A model generated the notes under the pieces. That model was not told the origin of the DNA. It saw only the letters and a program-made list of their open reading frames with translations, and did no database searches. Shown piece by piece: positions 60,709-64,000 of a stretch of DNA of 64,000 bases. The position numbers and the translations under genes were made by a program. Source of the DNA: DASWOJ01 sp964242415 (lineage in GTDB: Bacteria; Pseudomonadota; Alphaproteobacteria; Acetobacterales; Acetobacteraceae); assembly GCA_964242415.1 (NCBI GenBank), contig CAXTAT010000018.1, positions 41,294-105,293 on the forward strand, read 5' to 3'. Position 1 is the first letter of the stretch. Each line of letters starts with the position of its first letter.

Positions 60709-61986
60709 TTGCGACACATTCACCTTCAGCCTTTCGGCGGCATCGCCGGCGATATGTTCGCCGCATGCCTGCTCGACGCCCTGCCCGAGCACCAGGACGC
60801 CGTGGTCCGTGCCGCGCAGGAGGTGGCGCCGGTCGAGTGTGCGGTGCTGACGCACGACGATGGCACTCTGACTGGTTACCAATTCGTGGTCCGCACCGAC
60901 CCGGCCCCCACCCATGCCCATGATGCCCATGATCATCACGGCGGGCACCGGCACCATGGCGCCCACGCCGACTGGCGCGACATCCGGGCCAGGCTGCAGG
61001 CGTCGGCGCTGTCGCCCGCAGTACAGGCCCACGCCATCGGCATCTTCGCCGTCCTGGCCGAGGCCGAAGGGCGCGTGCACGGCAAGGCCGCCGACGATGT
61101 GACCTTCCACGAGGTCGGCGCCGCCGACAGCATCGCCGACATCGCCGCCGCGGCCGCCCTGATCGACGCCATCGGCCCGGCCACCTGGAGCGTCGCGTCC
61201 CTACCCATCGGCGGCGGCACCGTCCGCACCGCCCATGGCATCATGCCCGTCCCGGCGCCGGCCACCGCCCTCCTGCTGCAGGGCTTTGCCATGCACGATG
61301 ACGGCATCGGCGGCGAGCGGGTGACGCCGACCGGCGCAGCCATCCTGCGCTATCTCGGCTGCACGTCCACGCCGCCGGGGGGGGTTCTACGCCACTCCGG
61401 CTACGGCTTCGGCACCCGCCGTCTCGGGGGCGTCAGCAACTGCGTGCGCGCCCTGGTCTTCGACACCGCCGAAGCCGCCCCGGCCAGCAGCCACCGCGAG
61501 CTTGCCGTCATCAGCTTCGAGGTGGATGACCAGTCCGGCGAGGAGCTGGCCACCGGCCTTGAACGTGTCCGGGCCACCCCCGGCGTGCATGATGTCGTCC
61601 AGATGCCCGCCTTCGGCAAGAAGTCGCGCCTGGCCGTCCACGTCCAGGTTCTGGCGGCGCCCGGCGCGCTGGACGCCGCCGTCGATGCCTGCTTCCGCGA
61701 GACCACCACCATCGGCCTCCGCACCCACGTCGTGCAGGGCCGCGCCCTGCCGCGCCGCTTCGCCACCGTCGAGGTGGACGGCCAGCCGCTCACGGTCAAG
61801 CTGGTCGAGCGGCCCAACGCCGCCGGTGCCCCGTCCCTGACCGGCAAGGCGGAGGCCGACCACGTGATCCCCATCCCAACCCATGCCGCCCGCGCCCACC
61901 TGCGCCAGGATGCCGAGCGCGTTGCGCTCACCTCGGACGCCGCACGCGGCCAGGCCGCCGCCCTGCAAGGGTCCGACCCGGCATGA
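60709..61986 (+). CDS. larC: Nickel-pincer cofactor biosynthesis protein LarC
   Basis: Encodes 425 residues. The N-terminal motif QPFGGIAGDMFAACLLD, FHEVGAADSIADI, LPIGGGTVRTAHGIMPVPAP and GERVTPTGAAILRYL are all typical of LarC, which inserts nickel into the pyridinium dithiocarboxylate of the lactate racemase cofactor using CTP. A His-rich loop (69-87, HAHDAHDHHGGHRHHGAH) probably gathers Ni2+. In Lactobacillus plantarum LarC is made through a programmed frameshift; here one continuous frame encodes it. The start is TTG at 60709, with GGAGG at 60699-60703. The end overlaps larE by ATGA. Confidence 0.95.
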   Translation: MRHIHLQPFGGIAGDMFAACLLDALPEHQDAVVRAAQEVAPVECAVLTHDDGTLTGYQFVVRTDPAPTHAHDAHDHHGGHRHHGAHADWRDIRARLQASALSPAVQAHAIGIFAVLAEAEGRVHGKAADDVTFHEVGAADSIADIAAAAALIDAIGPATWSVASLPIGGGTVRTAHGIMPVPAPATALLLQGFAMHDDGIGGERVTPTGAAILRYLGCTSTPPGGVLRHSGYGFGTRRLGGVSNCVRALVFDTAEAAPASSHRELAVISFEVDDQSGEELATGLERVRATPGVHDVVQMPAFGKKSRLAVHVQVLAAPGALDAAVDACFRETTTIGLRTHVVQGRALPRRFATVEVDGQPLTVKLVERPNAAGAPSLTGKAEADHVIPIPTHAARAHLRQDAERVALTSDAARGQAAALQGSDPA

Positions 61987-62777
61987 CCGCGCTCGACCGG
62001 CTCCATGCCGCCCTGGCCACCATGGGTCCTGTCGCCATCGCAGTCAGCGGCGGCGTGGACAGCCTGACGCTTGCCACCGCCGCCCACCGCCGCCCCGGCG
62101 CGCAGGTCACGATGCACCACGCCACCTCGCCCGCCGTCCCGCAGGAGGCTACCAGCCGCACCCGCGCCCTGGCCGCCGCGGAGGGCTGGGCGCTCGATGT
62201 GTTCGACGCCAACGAGTTCCAGGACCCGGCCTACCGGGCCAATCCCGTCAACCGTTGCTTCTTCTGCAAGACCAACCTGTACGGCGCCGTTGCCGCGCGC
62301 ACCACGAGCCAGATCCTGTCCGGCACCAACACCGACGACCTCGGGGAATACCGCCCCGGCCTGGACGCCGCGCGCGACCACGCCGTCCGGCATCCCTACG
62401 TCGAGGCCGGCATCGACAAGACGGCCGTCCGTGCCCTCGCCGCCGGGCTGGGCCTCGGCGCGCTGTCGGACCTGCCCTCGGCGCCCTGCCTGTCGAGCCG
62501 CATCGAGACCGGCATCCGGATCGAGGCGCCTGTGCTTGCCATGGTCCATGCCGCGGAGAAGCTGGTCACCGCCAGCCTTGCCCCGCGCACCGTCCGGTGC
62601 CGGGTCCGCGCACGGGGCGTGGTGATCGAGCTGGACCCGGCGGCCCTGGACGCCCTGGACAGCGCCGGTCCGCTCCGCGACGCGCTGCAGTCGCTCGCCA
62701 CCGCCGCCGGGTTGCCCGCCCCCGTCGCCTTCGCGCCCTACCGCACCGGCAGCGCCTTCCTGCAGGCGGCCCCATGA
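61983..62777 (+). CDS. larE: Sulfur transferase LarE
   Basis: Encodes 264 residues of the PP-loop ATPase type. The AMP-forming loop is SGGVDS (22-27). The conserved Cys169 in APCLSSRI corresponds to the sacrificial sulfur donor of LarE. NRCFFCK (90-96) is also conserved. LarE adenylates the LarB product and then adds two sulfurs. The ATG at 61983 and its stop both overlap neighbours by ATGA, so larC, larE and larB are read from one mRNA. Confidence 0.95.
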   Translation: MTALDRLHAALATMGPVAIAVSGGVDSLTLATAAHRRPGAQVTMHHATSPAVPQEATSRTRALAAAEGWALDVFDANEFQDPAYRANPVNRCFFCKTNLYGAVAARTTSQILSGTNTDDLGEYRPGLDAARDHAVRHPYVEAGIDKTAVRALAAGLGLGALSDLPSAPCLSSRIETGIRIEAPVLAMVHAAEKLVTASLAPRTVRCRVRARGVVIELDPAALDALDSAGPLRDALQSLATAAGLPAPVAFAPYRTGSAFLQAAP

Positions 62778-63481
62778 ATGGGGACCACGGCCCCGCGGCC
62801 AGCGATCCCGGTGGCGGGGCCGAGTTCCTGCTCGACGAGGCCCGCACCGCCCGCATCGGCTTCGGCGAGGCCATCTTCTGCGCCGGCAAGTCCGCCGCGC
62901 AGGTCGCCGCCATCCTCGACCATGCCCAGGTGCCGATGCTGCTGACCCGGCTCGACCCGGCGAAGTTCTCTGGCCTGCCGCAGGCGCAGCAGGCCGACCT
63001 CGACTACGACCCCGTGTCGGGGACCGCCTACTTCGGCGCGCCTGTCCCCGCCGCCGGCCCGGCCCGGGTTGCCGTCGTCACCGCGGGCACCTCGGACGTG
63101 CCGGTGGCGCGGGAGGCCGTCCGCACGCTGGCGTTCCAGGGGCACGAGGCCCGGCTGATCGCCGATGTCGGCGTGGCCGGGCTGTGGCGGCTGCTGCGGC
63201 GCGTGGAGGAACTGCAGGCGATGCGCGTCGTCATCGTGGCGGCCGGCATGGATGCCGCCCTGCCGAGCGTCGTCGGCGGCCTGGTCGGCGGCGTCATCAT
63301 CGCCGTTCCCACCTCCGTCGGCTATGGTGTTGCCGCTGGCGGCCATACGGCGCTGAACGCGATCCTGGCCAGTTGCGCGCCGGGCATCGTCACGGTGAAC
63401 ATCGACAACGGCTATGGCGCGGCCTGTGCCGCGCTGCGCGTACTCGGCCCCGCCGCGGACAGCCCGGCACGGGCAACCTAA
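62774..63481 (+). CDS. larB: Pyridinium biscarboxylate synthase LarB
   Basis: Encodes 235 residues. The C-terminal half is PurE-like, with VAVVTAGTSDVPVAREA, GMDAALPSVVGGLVGG and AVPTSVGYGVAAGGHTALNA. LarB carboxylates and hydrolyses nicotinic acid adenine dinucleotide in the first step of nickel-pincer cofactor synthesis. It overlaps larE by four bases. The expected client, a LarA-type racemase or another pincer enzyme, is not in the window and may lie beyond its right end. Confidence 0.95.
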   Translation: MNGDHGPAASDPGGGAEFLLDEARTARIGFGEAIFCAGKSAAQVAAILDHAQVPMLLTRLDPAKFSGLPQAQQADLDYDPVSGTAYFGAPVPAAGPARVAVVTAGTSDVPVAREAVRTLAFQGHEARLIADVGVAGLWRLLRRVEELQAMRVVIVAAGMDAALPSVVGGLVGGVIIAVPTSVGYGVAAGGHTALNAILASCAPGIVTVNIDNGYGAACAALRVLGPAADSPARAT

Positions 63482-63492
63482 AGGAGCACATC

Positions 63493-64000
63493 ATGCAACG
63501 ACGCGACCTGATGAAGGCTACCGCGGGAATGGCCGCTGCGACCATTGCCGCTCCCGCATCGGCGCAGATCGTGGGGAGCACCAGCCAGGGCGGCGCGGTC
63601 AAGGCCACCGGCCCCGTGACATCGAAGCTGGGGCAGCATCCCGACATGAAGTACCGCCCCCTGGGGACGACCGGGGAGCTGATCTCCATCGTCGGCGTCG
63701 GCGGCTTCCACCTCGCCAAGCCCGGCGGGACCGACACCGACGGGGCGATCCGCATCGTCCACGGCGCGGTCGACGCCGGCATCACGTTCTTCGACAACTG
63801 CTGGGACTACAACGGCGGCGAGAGCGAGGTACGGCTCGGCAAGGCGCTCGCGGGCGGCTACCGCGACCGGGTGTTCCTGATGACCAAGCTCGACGGCCGC
63901 ACCGCCGAGGCCGCGACCCGGCAACTGGACGAGTCCCTCACGCGCCTGCAGACCGACCACCTCGACCTCGTGCAGTTCCACGAGATCATCCGCATGGACG
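63493..64000 (+). CDS. Tat-exported aldo/keto reductase (5' part)
   Basis: The first 169 residues are present and the gene runs off the window. The twin-arginine signal (MQRRDLMKATAGMAAATIAA) indicates export of a folded, probably NADP- or otherwise cofactor-bearing enzyme, which is unusual for this family. The aldo/keto reductase barrel starts at MKYRPLGTTGELISIVGVGG, with the catalytic Asp and Tyr in TFFDNCWDYNGGESE and Lys in LMTKLDGR. AAGGAG precedes the ATG, 11 bases after larB, so it belongs to the lar operon. Confidence 0.9.
   Translation, partial: MQRRDLMKATAGMAAATIAAPASAQIVGSTSQGGAVKATGPVTSKLGQHPDMKYRPLGTTGELISIVGVGGFHLAKPGGTDTDGAIRIVHGAVDAGITFFDNCWDYNGGESEVRLGKALAGGYRDRVFLMTKLDGRTAEAATRQLDESLTRLQTDHLDLVQFHEIIRMD

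Noticed and set aside
61883..63481. Plus-strand 532-codon frame spanning larE and larB
   Set aside because: Its first part is an out-of-frame shadow of larC/larE and only its last part is larB; ATGA overlaps explain the three separate genes.

Overview
This is a GC-rich (roughly 70 percent) stretch of a bacterial chromosome. Gene content and order point to an alphaproteobacterium, most likely of the Acetobacteraceae. Examples are an HrcA gene divergent from RNase PH and RdgB, an alphaproteobacterial Rho, a short zinc-finger protein ahead of DNA polymerase I, and several quinoprotein-type cytochromes. The family name is inference from protein character. No rRNA gene is present and only one tRNA, tRNA-Arg(CCG) at 11257-11333.

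Left part (1-11 kb): a metal-uptake region. A four-EF-hand secreted protein whose loop layout matches lanmodulin lies beside a TonB-dependent receptor, a remnant of a YVTN/PQQ-associated beta-propeller and a divergent NarL-type two-component system. This looks like a lanthanide-acquisition locus. Next comes an operon of OprB-type porin, beta-propeller and EfeB/DyP peroxidase behind two Fur-box-like palindromes, probably an iron or heme system.

Housekeeping (11-22 kb): lipoprotein hydrolase, polA, a YsnF-type stress protein with a PepSY-like neighbour, a lone receiver-domain protein, hrcA, rph, rdgB and a tyrosine phosphatase. Accessory genes (22-35 kb): a nickel/cobalt transporter, YghU-type GST, class I aldolase, a caspase-SUMF1 fusion protein, two DUF4399 paralogues, and a purine/pyrimidine salvage group (OHCU decarboxylase-HIU hydrolase fusion, hydantoinase, deoxyribosyltransferase).

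Rho is at 35-36 kb, followed by an SDR, an AraC regulator, a PRC-barrel protein and a YedYZ-like molybdoenzyme pair. At 41.7-47.1 kb six tightly overlapping minus-strand genes encode a ba3-type heme-copper oxidase with three multi- or single-heme cytochromes c. From 47 to 53 kb lie stress-type genes (DUF2934, BON, universal stress protein, zinc alcohol dehydrogenase) and an MgtA-type ATPase that has lost its phosphorylation domain in frame. The right end holds a chemoreceptor, a polyamine-type ABC transporter whose ATPase gene is reduced to a scrap, an amidohydrolase, the nickel-pincer cofactor operon larC-larE-larB without larA, and the start of a Tat-exported aldo/keto reductase.

Signs of decay and rearrangement are frequent: a beta-propeller fragment, a frameshifted DUF3455 gene, a frameshifted cytochrome c tail, a heme motif that has lost its histidine, the ATPase scrap and the ATPase deletion. 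Several palindromic dispersed repeats sit between genes: a 95-bp element in two copies, a roughly 98-bp element with a degenerate relative, and CCCTCTCCC-type hairpins.
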